Shown here: positions 1 through 10,537 of the stretch, piece after piece
Layout: the number at the start of each line of letters is the position of its first letter
Numbering within the stretch: the first letter of the stretch is position 1
Origin: Rhodamnia argentea
Lineage: Eukaryota; Streptophyta; Magnoliopsida; Myrtales; Myrtaceae
DNA length: 64,000 nt
Assembly (NCBI RefSeq): GCF_020921035.1
Contig: NC_063155.1
Location: 22,375,294-22,439,293, forward strand
Direction of reading: 5' to 3'
Position numbers and translations under genes: made by a program
Notes under the pieces: model-generated
Told to the model about the DNA's origin: nothing
The model's database searches: none
The model's input: only the letters and a program-made list of their open reading frames with translations

Positions 1-501
1 AATAATAATAATAATAATAATAAAAAGAAGAAGAAGTTAGAACTAAACGGGGAGAGCCCTCGTGGCGGCCCCCCCACCATCATCGGGAAGAGCCGGCAGT
101 GACAGGCGAATGGTCAGCGGGAGTCGCTGGCCCCCAGCTATGCAATAGTCTAGCTCAGAGGATATGAAAACATCATTATTTACTAGCATGGCTAACATTG
201 GGTATATATATACATGCACGGGACATCTTCCACGACGTGGTAGCAAGCGAGGACTATCGACTAGCGTCACTGTCGATCGATAATGGATGGATACACGAGC
301 TGTCTGAGTTTCCGCACGCCTGGAACGAACGCTCTCCTCCGCTTCTTCGTCGTCTTCCGAGCGCCATAACTGATCGGACTGGACTCAACCCCCTCCTCCA
401 CCATTACGCACTGTACAAACACATAAAAACACACCAGCCTCCATGACACTACCGGCTTTGTTCCTCCATTAATCCACCCACCACGCAAGCACGTCTTCTT
501 T
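1..501. other. Intergenic; AAT microsatellite at the left edge
   Basis: The first 23 or so bases are an AAT/ATA triplet microsatellite that runs into a short AAG run. The rest is the region downstream of the minus-strand exonuclease gene. Short open frames on both strands show no recognisable domain and no coding look. Nothing else is supported here. Confidence 0.5.
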
Positions 502-1224
502 TCACCTCAGATCCTCCAGCATGTCGTCGAGGTACTGACCCTCGTCGCTAGGACGCTGCAAAGAGCCAAACCACTTCATCACCCACATCATGAAAATCTC
601 ATCGAACAGCAGCAGATGCCCCAGCTGGAACGAGTAGTAAGCGTCGGCGCACGCGTACTTCACTTGCCTAGGGGTAAGCCGCCTCGCGTCCCACTTGCCC
701 AGCGCGATCTCCCTCGGGATCTTCAGGTCTCGCCCCTTGAGCTCCCTCACCAGCGTCGCCAAGCCCGCTCTCCTCAGCTCCCTCCGGTTCGTCTCCCTCG
801 CCGCCAGCTTCCCCAGATCCACCGCCTTCTTCACCTCCAGGCCGTAGTCCTCGCTCAGCTTCGCCGCGTCGGGGGCGATCCGGACGCCGGTGAAGACGAA
901 CCTCGGGTCGCGGAGGGCGAGGTAGAGCGACCGGGGGAGGCAGCGGGCGCGGAGGATCTGGTAGACGAGGCAGCAGCGGCCGATGCAGAGGTGGATGGTG
1001 GCGACGGGGTGGCGGACGCCGCGGGCGAAGCTCGGTCGCCACTTGATGTCGAACCCGACCGTCCGGGGGTAGTCACGGGCGGAGAGTAGATGGACGGAGA
1101 TCCACAAGTCGACGGCGCTGGGGCAGCGAGTGACGAGAGCGCACACGGTTCGGTTGTGGACCACGACCTCGAAGGATGTGGCGCACTCGTGAGGGGATTC
1201 GACTTCTTCGATAGTGATAGCCAT
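502..1224 (-). CDS. 3'-5' exonuclease domain (WRN-exo/DEDDy-like) protein, probably catalytically impaired
   Basis: This is a single-exon frame of 240 residues, the usual size and structure for the plant Werner-exonuclease-like family of small intronless proteins. The family cleaves nucleotides from 3' ends of nucleic acids using two metal ions held by D-E-D-D residues. Motif I is present as GFDIKWRPSF around residues 57-66: the first Asp (D59) is kept, but the Glu expected two residues later is Lys (K61). Motif II is FTGVRIAPDAAKL with D119. Motif III is YACAD with Y190 and D194, followed by the family's DAYYSFQLG helix. The start at 1224 is the first Met and begins before the folded domain as in relatives. 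The body of the gene is GC-rich compared with its surroundings. The fold assignment is secure. Loss of activity is inferred from the Lys. Confidence 0.88.
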   Translation of the reverse strand: MAITIEEVESPHECATSFEVVVHNRTVCALVTRCPSAVDLWISVHLLSARDYPRTVGFDIKWRPSFARGVRHPVATIHLCIGRCCLVYQILRARCLPRSLYLALRDPRFVFTGVRIAPDAAKLSEDYGLEVKKAVDLGKLAARETNRRELRRAGLATLVRELKGRDLKIPREIALGKWDARRLTPRQVKYACADAYYSFQLGHLLLFDEIFMMWVMKWFGSLQRPSDEGQYLDDMLEDLR

Positions 1225-2426
1225 GGTGGAAGTATTGACTTCTCCTCTTCCTTCTTTCTTAGACTCTTTTCAGAAGCTGGAAATGGGTTTTGGATTTCAT
1301 CGGTGGAAGGAGATGATTCTGATGATTGAAGGTGAAGAAATGATGCATTGTGCGTTCCAGGAAATGGAAGTACAATAATGGATGGCGGAGGAAATGGACG
1401 CTACTATGATCAACAAAGACATTTACCCTTTTCATCGGACGGTGAACATATGGTAAGAAATCCGTACCACGGAGCCCGCAGCCAATTAGTGGGGGGTGGA
1501 AAGGAGTCGTTGCTTTATGTTCTTTTTGTCTTGTCACTCTTTTATCTTTAATGGAGAATTATATTTTGGCTTTCATATTTTGAAATTTAAATTTCATTTA
1601 TTTCACGAAAAATAATTTTTTAAAAAATATTTTTCATATTTTTCGATGTGAGCGAAAAGTAAGTGGTCAAGAAAAATATTCTCCGATCAACGAAAAATTT
1701 CCTTCTAAATCCGAGGAAAACAATTTCTTTTTTCGAAAAATGGAAATCATTTTCTTGATCTTTCTTTCCTTATCTCTTTCACACTTCCTTTATTTATAAT
1801 TACTTTTTCACTTTATTTTTAATTATTTATTTTTTTAATTCGAATATTTTATATTTTCTTTTTCTTTTTTCTTGTTCTTTTTTTTTCTCTTCCTCCTTCC
1901 TCCACCAGCCGTTCATTTTTCCTCTAGTTGCCCGTTTCTTCCTCCCTGTCTCCTTCCTCCGGCCGCCTTGGGATTGGCCATGACTTGGCTCGGCGAGCTC
2001 GAGGCGGCCAATCTCGACGATTTGGGGCTTGCCGGATCGGCGACCTTCGAGCTCGATCGAGGAGCAATAGTGGTGCTCAAGGAGGACGGATGCGATCTCA
2101 GGCCTCCTTCGATAGAGCGCCTCCAAGAGCGGGTTTCACCATGCGGTATTCTGGACCAAGGCGTCAGCGCCGGCGGAGGCAAGGGAGCGGATGGCGAAGG
2201 CTTCGGAGAGGCGGACAACGAGGTGGACAGTGGAAGGGGACGCCGCTGCCGCCTAAGGTGTCGAAGAAGAAGACGACAGCCTTCAATTTGGCTGAAGACG
2301 ATGAAGAAGATGAAAATGGTGATTGAGGTGCATCCAAAAACTACACGCGCACAAGCGCACATATATATATTAAAATTTTGAATTTTTTATAATAATAAAA
2401 AATAAAAAAATTATTGAAAGGAGTTC
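1225..2426. other. Intergenic AT-rich repeat-like DNA
   Basis: Upstream of the exonuclease gene comes AT-rich DNA. Around 1590-1760 it has runs related to TTTATTTCACGAAAAAT and GAAAAATATTTTC, which recur on the other side of the hAT element near 5360-5440. A GC-rich open stretch at 1872-2326 (both strands open) has no recognisable domain and looks like repeat-derived sequence rather than a gene. Confidence 0.4.
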
Positions 2427-2434
2427 GTGGAGGA

Positions 2435-5268
2435 TAGGGGTGGCCACGGACGAGTTTGGGCCTAAAACCGGCTTGTTGACCAACCGGAACCGGCCCGGCC
2501 CTCATGGGCCGATTACGGTTCCTTCAAATTAGGAATTGGTGGTTCCGTGCCAATTTCGAACCACCAATTAGCCGTTCGACCAAGCCCAACGGTTAAGCTT
2601 AAAAAAATAAAATAAAAAAACTAGGGGGACCCTTTGCCCCGTGAGCCCAATTTGGCCGTTGCATTGCAACAGATGCTTTTTTTTTTCTTAGTTTATTAAA
2701 ACCATCCTAAATAATCTCTATAAATACCCCTTTCCTCTTTCATTTTTTCTCACAAATTCTCTCAATTCTCTCAATCCCGGCTCAATTCTCTCAATTTTCT
2801 GAGTTCGCTTTCTGCTTGATTCTCTAAAAAAAAATGGCAAGTGGAAGCATAATCCGGTGACGGGGGAAAGAGCGCGATGCGGATGGGGGAATTCGATTAT
2901 TCCCATCCTCATGAATATGATCATCGTGAATTTACAAATTGGGTAGACGAGAATGATAATATCAACGGCATTCCCAACGTCGAGTACGTCCCAACGCAAT
3001 AAAATCTTCATCCTTCTACCAGTGTCGAAGAAACATCGACAACACAAGAACCGGAATGGGAGGGTACATCCAACATATGAAAACACTTCACGAAGGAACA
3101 TTTAGGCGAAGATAAGTATTAGGTAAAATGTAAATATTGTAGGACAACATATAGTTTTATAGGTGGAGGTGGCTATGGAATATTTAAACGGCATATGAGG
3201 TCAAAACATGCAATACAAGTGGAGATCAATACTAGCCAATAACAAATTTTCGGATACGCCAATCTTCACACTTCTTCTTTATTTCGTTACAATGAAAAAA
3301 TTTATAAAGAAACATTAGCTCAATATGCTGTCATTGATCATTTACCGTTTAATATTGATGAAAATTTTGGTTTTAATTTTTTTATAAACACTGCATGTAC
3401 TCCGTAAGCAAAACTCATTCTGAAAAATACTCTTAAACGGGAAAAATTTTAGACTTTTTAAAAAAAGGAAAAAGAGATTTGAATTTTTTTTTTTATGAAT
3501 TTTAATGGACGTGTGCATATAAGTAGTGACATTTGGAGTAATCCTTGGCAAACTCATTTTTATATGGATATCACATGTCATTGGATAAGTGACGATTGGA
3601 ACGTTCAAAAAAGAGTTATTGCATTTCAAATTTTTTATGATAGGCAAGTTTTAAATAAATATAATTTGATTAACAATTTTTTTTAGTTGGTTTGATAATG
3701 CCGCGGCAAATACCGCTTCCATTCCTGATTTAGAAAAGATTTGTAAACCCGTTTTTTGTGGATAATTTTTTCACATTAGATGTGCTTGTCATGTTTAAAA
3801 TTTATGTGTACAAGATGGTTTACGAACTTTTGATATTTTTCTCAACCCAATAAAAAAAGAAATTCAATTTTTATGGAAACATTCTCAAATTATAAAAAAA
3901 ATGGGGTAGATTTTGTAAAGCAAATAGAAGAACACCAAAAAAATTTCCAAAAGACGTTTCGACTAGTTGAAATTCTACCTACGAGTTACTTAATAGCAAT
4001 CAATCTTTTGCTTATAAAGATTTATTATGCGCGTTTATTTCGAATAATGTTTCAGAAATTAATTTATTCCAACAAGATTGGGATATTTGTAAATAAAAAA
4101 AACATTTAAAAGTTTTAAACGATGTAACTTATAGTTTATTCTGTGTTTATTGTTCTACTGCACATTTATTTTTAATAGAATGTGTTAATATTGTCGGTGT
4201 TTTTAAAGAATACGAAAAAGATGATCAATGAGCTCCGACTATTATAGCAATGCGAGGAAAATGGCTGCTTTATTATACCGAAATTTCTCTTATTTATTTG
4301 GTTGCTTTTGTTTTTTATCCACGTATGAAATTAAATGGTTTAGGTGATTATCTAAATAGCTATTATGAATGTTTATATTTAAATGAAATAGTAAACGTTA
4401 GAATTATACAAGCAATGGTTAAAGACGCAATAGTAGAATTGTATAGTGAATTTTATAGTACATATAGTTTAGGTGATAGTGGATCTTCCTAGCCTAGTGA
4501 CGTACAAAGCGGGGAGAGTAGTAGAATTAGTAAAGGGTATAAAATGCTGATAAGTAGACAAAAAAGATAAAAGAGAGCAACATGTAATATTTCTGAAATA
4601 TAGACATATTTAACCATTTCTTTTGAGTTTGGTGAATCCGAAGGTACAGATTTTCCAATTCTAGAGTGGTGAAAGAGGCATTCAACTCAATTCCCAACCC
4701 TCGCTCTCATCGCAAGATAAATTTTAGCAACCCCTTGTTCAACGGTTGCGGTTGAACAAGCATTTAGTGCTGGAGGATTAATTTTGGACAAGTGACGTTC
4801 AAGATTACATCCGGATTCGATGGAGGCCCAAGCTTGTCTCGATGATTGGATAAAGGCTCAATTTCGACAACAAAAAATGAATCGCAACGCAGAAGCCGAA
4901 TTCTTCGATGATAATGATGGAAATACCACCGCCACGACTACCGAAACGGATAGCGACGATTGATGATGAGGTAAGTTGGGGTTATCAAAGGTAAAAAAAC
5001 TACATTGGCTTTGATTCTTCTATTCCCAATAAGATATGTAGGCGCTTAATGATAATTCATTAAGTTCAAGCCCCTTTCCCCTCTCTTTTTTTCCCCCAAA
5101 TTTGATTACAATGTACAATTTGATGATAATATATATTTAATAAATTATTATTTAAAATTTAAATATAAAAATCTGAACCGGATCCGATACCGCCCCTTAA
5201 GGGGCCTGTTTTGATTCGGGGGTGGCCACGAACCGGAACCGGCCGGTTTCGAATCGTGGCCACCTCTA
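2435..5268. mobile_element. hAT superfamily DNA transposon, full length but decayed
   Basis: The ends form terminal inverted repeats: TAGGGGTGGCCACG at the left and CGTGGCCACCTCTA at the right. They are flanked by an 8-bp target duplication, GTGGAGGA at 2427-2434 and GTAGAGGA at 5269-5276 (one mismatch). Eight-base duplications are diagnostic of hAT elements. Subterminal words AACCGGAACCGGCC occur near both ends (about 2480 and 5230). The interior holds a broken transposase with a BED zinc finger and a hAT C-terminal dimerisation region. The element is 2,834 bp. The mismatch in the target duplication and the many stops point to an old insertion. Confidence 0.85.
3070..4965 (+). pseudogene. 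Degenerate hAT transposase (RICESLEEPER/BED-type)
   Basis: Reading across frames on the plus strand shows the family order. A BED zinc finger, VKCKYCRTTYSF...FKRHMRSKH, lies at about 3123-3215 and is preceded by an in-frame stop (tag at 3120-3122) where the family usually has Trp. A central hAT segment lies at 3495-3660 (SSDIWSNPWQTHFYMDITCHWI), with a further segment at 4250-4490. The C-terminal dimerisation region is at about 4680-4870 (FPTLALIAR, stop, ILATPCSTVAVEQAFSAGG, then SMEAQACLDDWI). Multiple stops and frameshifts separate the pieces, so no intact transposase can be made. It lies wholly inside the terminal inverted repeats at 2435-5268. Confidence 0.82.
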
Positions 5269-5276
5269 GTAGAGGA

Positions 5277-6060
5277 AAATCGAACATGATTTTCTATACC
5301 AAATGATGCAAAAAAATTTCTGGGTCTTTTTTATAGTTTAGCCAAATATCAAAAAAAATTGTCATTTTCTTGGAAAATAACTATCCGAAAAAATATTTTC
5401 CGAAACGCTCGCATTTTTCGCCAAACAAACGGAGCCTTATTACAAATTGCCTGGAATTTTCAAGTTTTATAAGGTGGCTCTTGAAATTCCGAAATTGATT
5501 GCAATGTCCCTAGCCTATCCTTCCACCGGAGCTCCGGTCATGTTACTCATCACATGATTAGCTTCTCTTACAGAGGGCAATGGCATCTGATAGATGAATA
5601 GTATTTTGTCTCGCGAGTTTTGGCACTTGCCGGAAGTTGCACCCTGATATTTCAGTTGTTTGCAATTTTCTCTTCTAAGGTCTCGAAATCAATTGCGATG
5701 TCCATCCTAGTGTTAACTTTGGCTTATTTTCGTAAAAGGCCCTCACTTTTAATAATTTTTTAATCTAGCCCATACTTTAGAAATAATTAGTCAAATAACC
5801 AAACTACGTATTTCGTTTCAGTTGTGGTCTCCAAAATTCATCCAAACTTTCAAAGTTATTATGAAATCATGCGAAATTCATATATCATTTTCACAAATTG
5901 ACCTCTTGAAAATTGCCATACAAGGTAAGACACAAAACAAACTAGGAATTGTAGAGAAAGGTCCTAACATTACAAGACAAAATACAATCTACTAATTTTT
6001 TTTTAGCACAAATTAACGTGTTTATTCTAAAAGTCAATCGTTTTCCTTGTTAAATAAAAG
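5277..6060. other. Intergenic, repeat remnants
   Basis: Just after the hAT target duplication, 5340-5440 carries AAAATATTTTCCGAAACGC and ends with TTTTCGCCAAACAAACGGAGCC. That end is a word seen inverted at the edges of other short elements in this window (for example 50406-50636). The rest has no gene-like content on either strand. Confidence 0.4.
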
Positions 6061-6064
6061 GGAA

Positions 6065-6722
6065 ATTTTATCCAAAAAATCCTAAACCAATCGCAACTTT
6101 TATATTTAGTCATAAACTTTTTAATCGTGACAATTGAGACCTAAACCTTTTCAGATTTTGCAATTGAGTCCATCCGGCCAATTATGACCAGAAATCCAGT
6201 TGTCTACGTGGCACGGCTGGCGCTGGTGTGCACAATTTATGAGAATATTTTAATAGTTTTTCTATTATTTTTCTTATTTTTCTTTTCTTCTATTTTACTT
6301 CTTTACTTTTTTCTATTTTTTATTTTTCCCTTTTCCCTTTGCTGACCATCTCCAGGCCTCATCGATGGCAAGGGAGGTCACCAGCCTCATTCGATGGCTG
6401 CCCTTGTTAAATTAGGTGAGATCGCCCTTCGCGGGATCGGGCCAAGGCCACCCTCGCATGAGGTCGAAGGAAAAAGGGAACATCCAAAAAAAAAAAAAAA
6501 AGGGAAAGAGAACAAAACATAAACAAAACAGAAAAGTAAACACATATAGAATTCGAAAAAAAATTAGACAATTATTAAAAATTGTGCATGTTAGCGATTT
6601 CCCAGCAAAATTGGCTGAATGGGCTCTCAATTGGCAAAATAGGAAAATGTGCAGGACTCAAATACAATTAAAATGTTTATGATTGAATTGATAAAAGTGC
6701 AATATATTTAGTTATAATTGTA
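6065..6722. mobile_element. Long-inverted-repeat element (MULE/foldback-like)
   Basis: The left arm (about 6065-6185) and the reverse complement of the right arm (about 6600-6722) align over roughly 110 bases. Shared words are GCAACTTTTAT/GCACTTTTAT, TCATAAAC.TTTTAAT, TTTTGC.AATTGAG and CC.T.CGGCCAA/CC.TTCAGCCAA. The middle holds a T-rich run, a GC-rich patch and a poly-A run, with no transposase frame. I could not fix a target duplication, so the superfamily is uncertain. A right-arm copy lies in a SCAB1 intron near 39600-39745. Confidence 0.55.
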
Positions 6723-8564
6723 TTAGTCTATCCTAAATAAATAATGATGTTAATACCAATGTCAACTTATAATTAACATGATTAATATTACATAATTATT
6801 GTGTATCGTAAGTACATAATATCAATTAATATACTATCCACAATAACAATTGAACTTAAATTTTGATTTAGTAATTCTAAATTATTGTTGATTAATTACA
6901 CATTACGTGATTAACCTTAAATAACTGCAACTGTTTCTCTAGCAATTCATTATGAATAATTATTATTTTAGAATATATACAATAAATTGAAATTAATGAA
7001 CAATGTGAATTCGATTACATTCCAACATATATATACAATATTAATTAAAAAGTATTAGCTAATTTACTTTTTATGGATAAATTTTGTAACTTTACAATAT
7101 ATAGTATAATAAAATTTTTGTAAGTACAAGATTAATTAACTTTATTGGAAAATTATCATTCAATTCCATTCTCGCAGCTTTTTTTCCTACAAACAGATAC
7201 AATAATTTGCATTCGATTACATTCCAACAACTTATCAAACAATGATATTGGAAATGGAATGGTCATTCCGTTCAATTTCATTCCTTTCCCATTTTATTTC
7301 ATTTCACCGTATCAAACACAACATATTGGAATGGTCATTCCATTCAACATAAGATTTTGTCTTCTGATTGTAAAGCCAACAATAGGAATTGTCGATTTGC
7401 CGTCTTAAACACAACGTATAGAACGGGCTAACTTTTACAGCCTATGAGTACTTTTACTTTTACATCAAAGTAAAGTTTTTCTTTTGTTCTGACAAAAAAG
7501 GTACTGTGTCTTCGATCTTCTCTTCATCCTTTTGCTTTGAGCACAGAAGGCCTATGCAGATTCCTCTTGCGAACCTGAAATAAGAGCACAACGTTGAAGA
7601 CATCGTCCATCTGATAAAACAAAAACACTGATGTAATGCGTCTGGTCAACTCTACTAGCTTTATTGTTTGTACTGAGGATGGTTGACACGCCGCGAAGCA
7701 TAATTGCACAGAAAAAGATCACCATTGGTATTGATCACAGCTATAGGATGTCTTTAGGATGCTGGAACAGGATTCGCTAAATTCGACATCAACATACTTG
7801 AGCAGCTGGTAAAATGCTCTTTCTTTTCCAAGGCTCGACAGGAAATCTTCATTCCATGCTTGGACAGAGTCATAAACAGTGCCTAACATACCTATCTTTA
7901 CTAGCGGAAGAGCCAAAAGAGAGTATTGTGCCTTGCGTTATCATCCAATCAATCATCATAACTTATGTTAGGTACGTGAATTGCTCGTTCTGTCCTATAA
8001 GGAACCCGAATCAAAGATGCTGTCTCCCCATTACCATCTCCAAGATGACCTTCTCCAGCATGATCGACTCCAGAAGAAAACAGAACTGCATGAACAAATC
8101 AAGTCCTCGATTCGTGCAATTGTGAATTATCTCAGATGAGTGATCAATGGGTACTTATTCTCTTCTTCACGTTATTCCCTTCCTTGACATCTAAGCAGTA
8201 ATCGCAACCATGATGATGCACTTGTCGTCGTTTTTCCTGTAATCCATATGATCATTTTGACTTAACATCTCAGGAATTCTAGGTGCATCCATATGATCCT
8301 CAACAAGCACAGTTTTAGGAATAAGTGACTCCCATCAGGCGTCTCAGTAATTTCACGACCACATGTTGTTCCCTCGATGCTATGCTGTCCACTACACATA
8401 GTGAGAAAAACAAAAAAGCACAGGCAAAGTTCTTGGAGTCCGCAGCACTACAGAGTAGCCACCAACTGACAGGCTTAACAGCAAATTAAGCAGAAACAAA
8501 CTCTAACTCGTCTGCTAATATGTGGGCACAAGACAGATCAGAGAGCAGATGACATACCGCGAAA
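6723..8564. other. Intergenic AT-rich DNA with repeat scraps
   Basis: The part at 6723-7150 is very AT-rich. Two copies of GGAATGGTCATTCC followed by a TTCAA word lie near 7257 and 7330, separated by ATTTCATTCC-like words, and look like a MITE remnant. On the minus strand 7719-7916 is open for 65 codons (MALPLVKIGMLGTVYDSVQ...), but no homologous family is recognised and the flanks are not coding. It may be a decayed gene fragment or part of a non-coding transcript downstream of the cystatin gene. Confidence 0.35.
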
Positions 8565-9280
8565 CTAAGCTCTAGCCTCAGCAGGAGCATCGCCAAGGAG
8601 CTTGAACTCTTGCAACGACTTGAAGTTCATCCATGGCTTCACCCAAATCTTAGCATCATACACTTTCTTGACGCCGCCATCAGCCGCCTCCAAGGTAATG
8701 TAATACATGGTGCCCGAAACCACCTGCTGCTTCACATTCACCACTTTCCTAAGCTCCAGAAGAGCATTCTGCACCACACATTCGCTCAATCCATGAGACA
8801 CAAACTCAGAATTCACAACCAAGAAATCCACATTCGAAAAACAAGTCCGATGAATACTCTTCATTGAGTCTCGAACGAAAACCAATCAAACAACCAACAT
8901 TGATGTCCCCTGCGACAACACTAACACCATAATCTCTCTCTCTCTCTCTCTCCACCTGTTCTTTGCCCGAATCAAAATACCCCTCCATCATTAATCTTCC
9001 GAATGTCACCTTATTCGCAAGTTTTATTGTAATTAGATAATAAAACTCACCAATTTTCATGCAAACTTTTCCTCTCGCCCCAAACTAGAAATTGCAAAAT
9101 TCTTTTGCAACTCCCACTGAGTTTTTGCGTGATGAAGGAACAAAAGAAAAGGGGGAAGAAGAAGAAGAAGAAGAAGACCTGCTTCTTGTTCTGCTCGTCG
9201 ACGGCGAAGCGAGCGAGGCCCTCGATCTCGAGGCTGTTCTGGTTTCCAGCAAATTGACGGATATCACCTACCCTAGCCAT
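8565..9280 (-). CDS. Phytocystatin (cysteine proteinase inhibitor), two exons
   Basis: Exon 1 is 9280-9179 and exon 2 is 8768-8565; both splice sites are GT-AG and in phase, giving 101 residues. Cystatins block papain-like cysteine proteases by wedging into the active-site cleft. The sequence shows an N-terminal Gly (G5), the plant-specific helix signature [13 protein letters not shown] (residues 22-34), the inhibitory loop QVVSG (49-53) and the second-loop Pro-Trp (79-80). There is no signal peptide and no C-terminal extension, so it is the short cytosolic class. The 410-nt intron interrupts the gene just after the LARFAV helix, the usual place in plant cystatins. The intron carries a CT microsatellite near 8930-8950. 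Identification is firm; the particular paralogue is not known. Confidence 0.93.
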
Positions 9281-9389
9281 TATCCCCCTCTCTCTCTTTT
9301 CCTCGCTTCTTTCTGCCTCGGATTTGCAGGCGACGATCGAGAATTTCTCGGTAGCTGCGAGATGGGAAGAGACTCTACTTCCTGGTCTT

Positions 9390-9395
9390 CTTATA
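9390..9395 (-). promoter_or_regulatory. Candidate TATA box of the phytocystatin gene
   Basis: The minus strand reads CTATAAG here, about 110 bases upstream of the ATG at 9280. That spacing would give a short leader. This is a motif match only. Confidence 0.3.
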
Positions 9396-10308
9396 GGCGA
9401 GGCGCGATGGTTATTCCCGTCGCTGCCGGGGGCGCTGTCGAGGAGGAGTCTTCGCTCCTAAGTCATTTTGCTCGTGGGCTTTTTGGCTTGGGCTGTGCCA
9501 AGCGTGTTAAGTTTGTGGTTTGCTTAGCACCTAAGCTTATATTGTGCTTATATTAAGAATAATCGCTTATATCTTCTATAAAAATAAATCAAATAAAATA
9601 TAATTTTATCGTCCACGAAAATATTTAAATATAAATTATCATTGACAATAGAGACACTCTTCATCAATTATTTATTCCATGCGGTATTATCCATCGATTT
9701 TACTTCTTCTTTTTTACGCTAAACAAATGGAGTGATGTTGGTTCACATAATTCAAAATTATCAATAACTTCTCCGCTTGAGCTCACGTGTCAATCATATT
9801 TATTAAACATGTTCCGTATGAAATTATTTATTTTCAAAGATATCAAATGACTTCGAAGCGTTTTTTTAAATAAAATATAAGATAATTTGTTTTGCGAAAG
9901 ACAAATGATTTGAATTTTTGTTTAAAAAAAGCAGTAGTTTATTTCGCGTGTGATGAATCACATGAAAAAAAATGAAAAAGTGATCTCTTCTATATCTTAA
10001 AATAATTAATTAATGATTTTTTTATTATAGATAATAATTTATATTTTATTTTCATGAACGACGGAAATATTTTTGTAAGCGATAAGAGATCATTTTTAGA
10101 AGAATGCCTCATAAGTTATTTACTTTTCGTGAAATAAATGTAGCTCTAATATCGAAAAACAAAACTTTTTTGTCCCAAAAAACAATGAAGATGATCATGA
10201 GAAAGATCATTCGGTAGACTTGGTTGGCCACGAGCACGTGCCCTTTTAGAGAAGTCACTTTCCAAATTGTCGAAACTTTCGAGTTAGATTCGATGGACAT
10301 GAAACGTT
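9396..10308. other. Intergenic between divergent genes, MITE-like copy
   Basis: This lies between the minus-strand cystatin and the plus-strand DGS1 gene. It is AT-rich. At about 9935-10140 the left end reads AGTTTATTTCGCGTGTGATG and the right end CTTTTCGTGAAATAAATG, a rough inverted pair with inner AATTAATTAATGA and ATAATAATTTATATTT words shared with the element at 50406-50636. No coding sequence is seen. Confidence 0.35.
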
Positions 10309-10537
10309 TTGTCCAAATCTTCGCTTACTCCTTTGTGGCTGGGTGCAGCTGTGAACTCGCGTAAATTCAGGGACTTTCGCGCAAATTGCCGGTCAAACAT
10401 TCAAACGCTTCTCGCACTCTTCAGAACATCTCGCTCCGCCACATCGCAGAGTCGCCAGTCAGCTCCATCGGGCGCGAGCGAGTCGAATCCACTTCCCAAT
10501 AGCTCGGACCAGCGCCGCCTCATCCCCCGCCGCATCC

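Noticed and set aside
616-1089. Long plus-strand and alternative minus-strand frames over the exonuclease gene
   Set aside because: They are GC-rich shadows of the 240-codon exonuclease frame, with no domain of their own.
9092-9556. 154-codon plus-strand frame
   Set aside because: It is antisense to cystatin exon 1 and its leader; the acidic run comes from the GAAGAA repeat at the intron donor.
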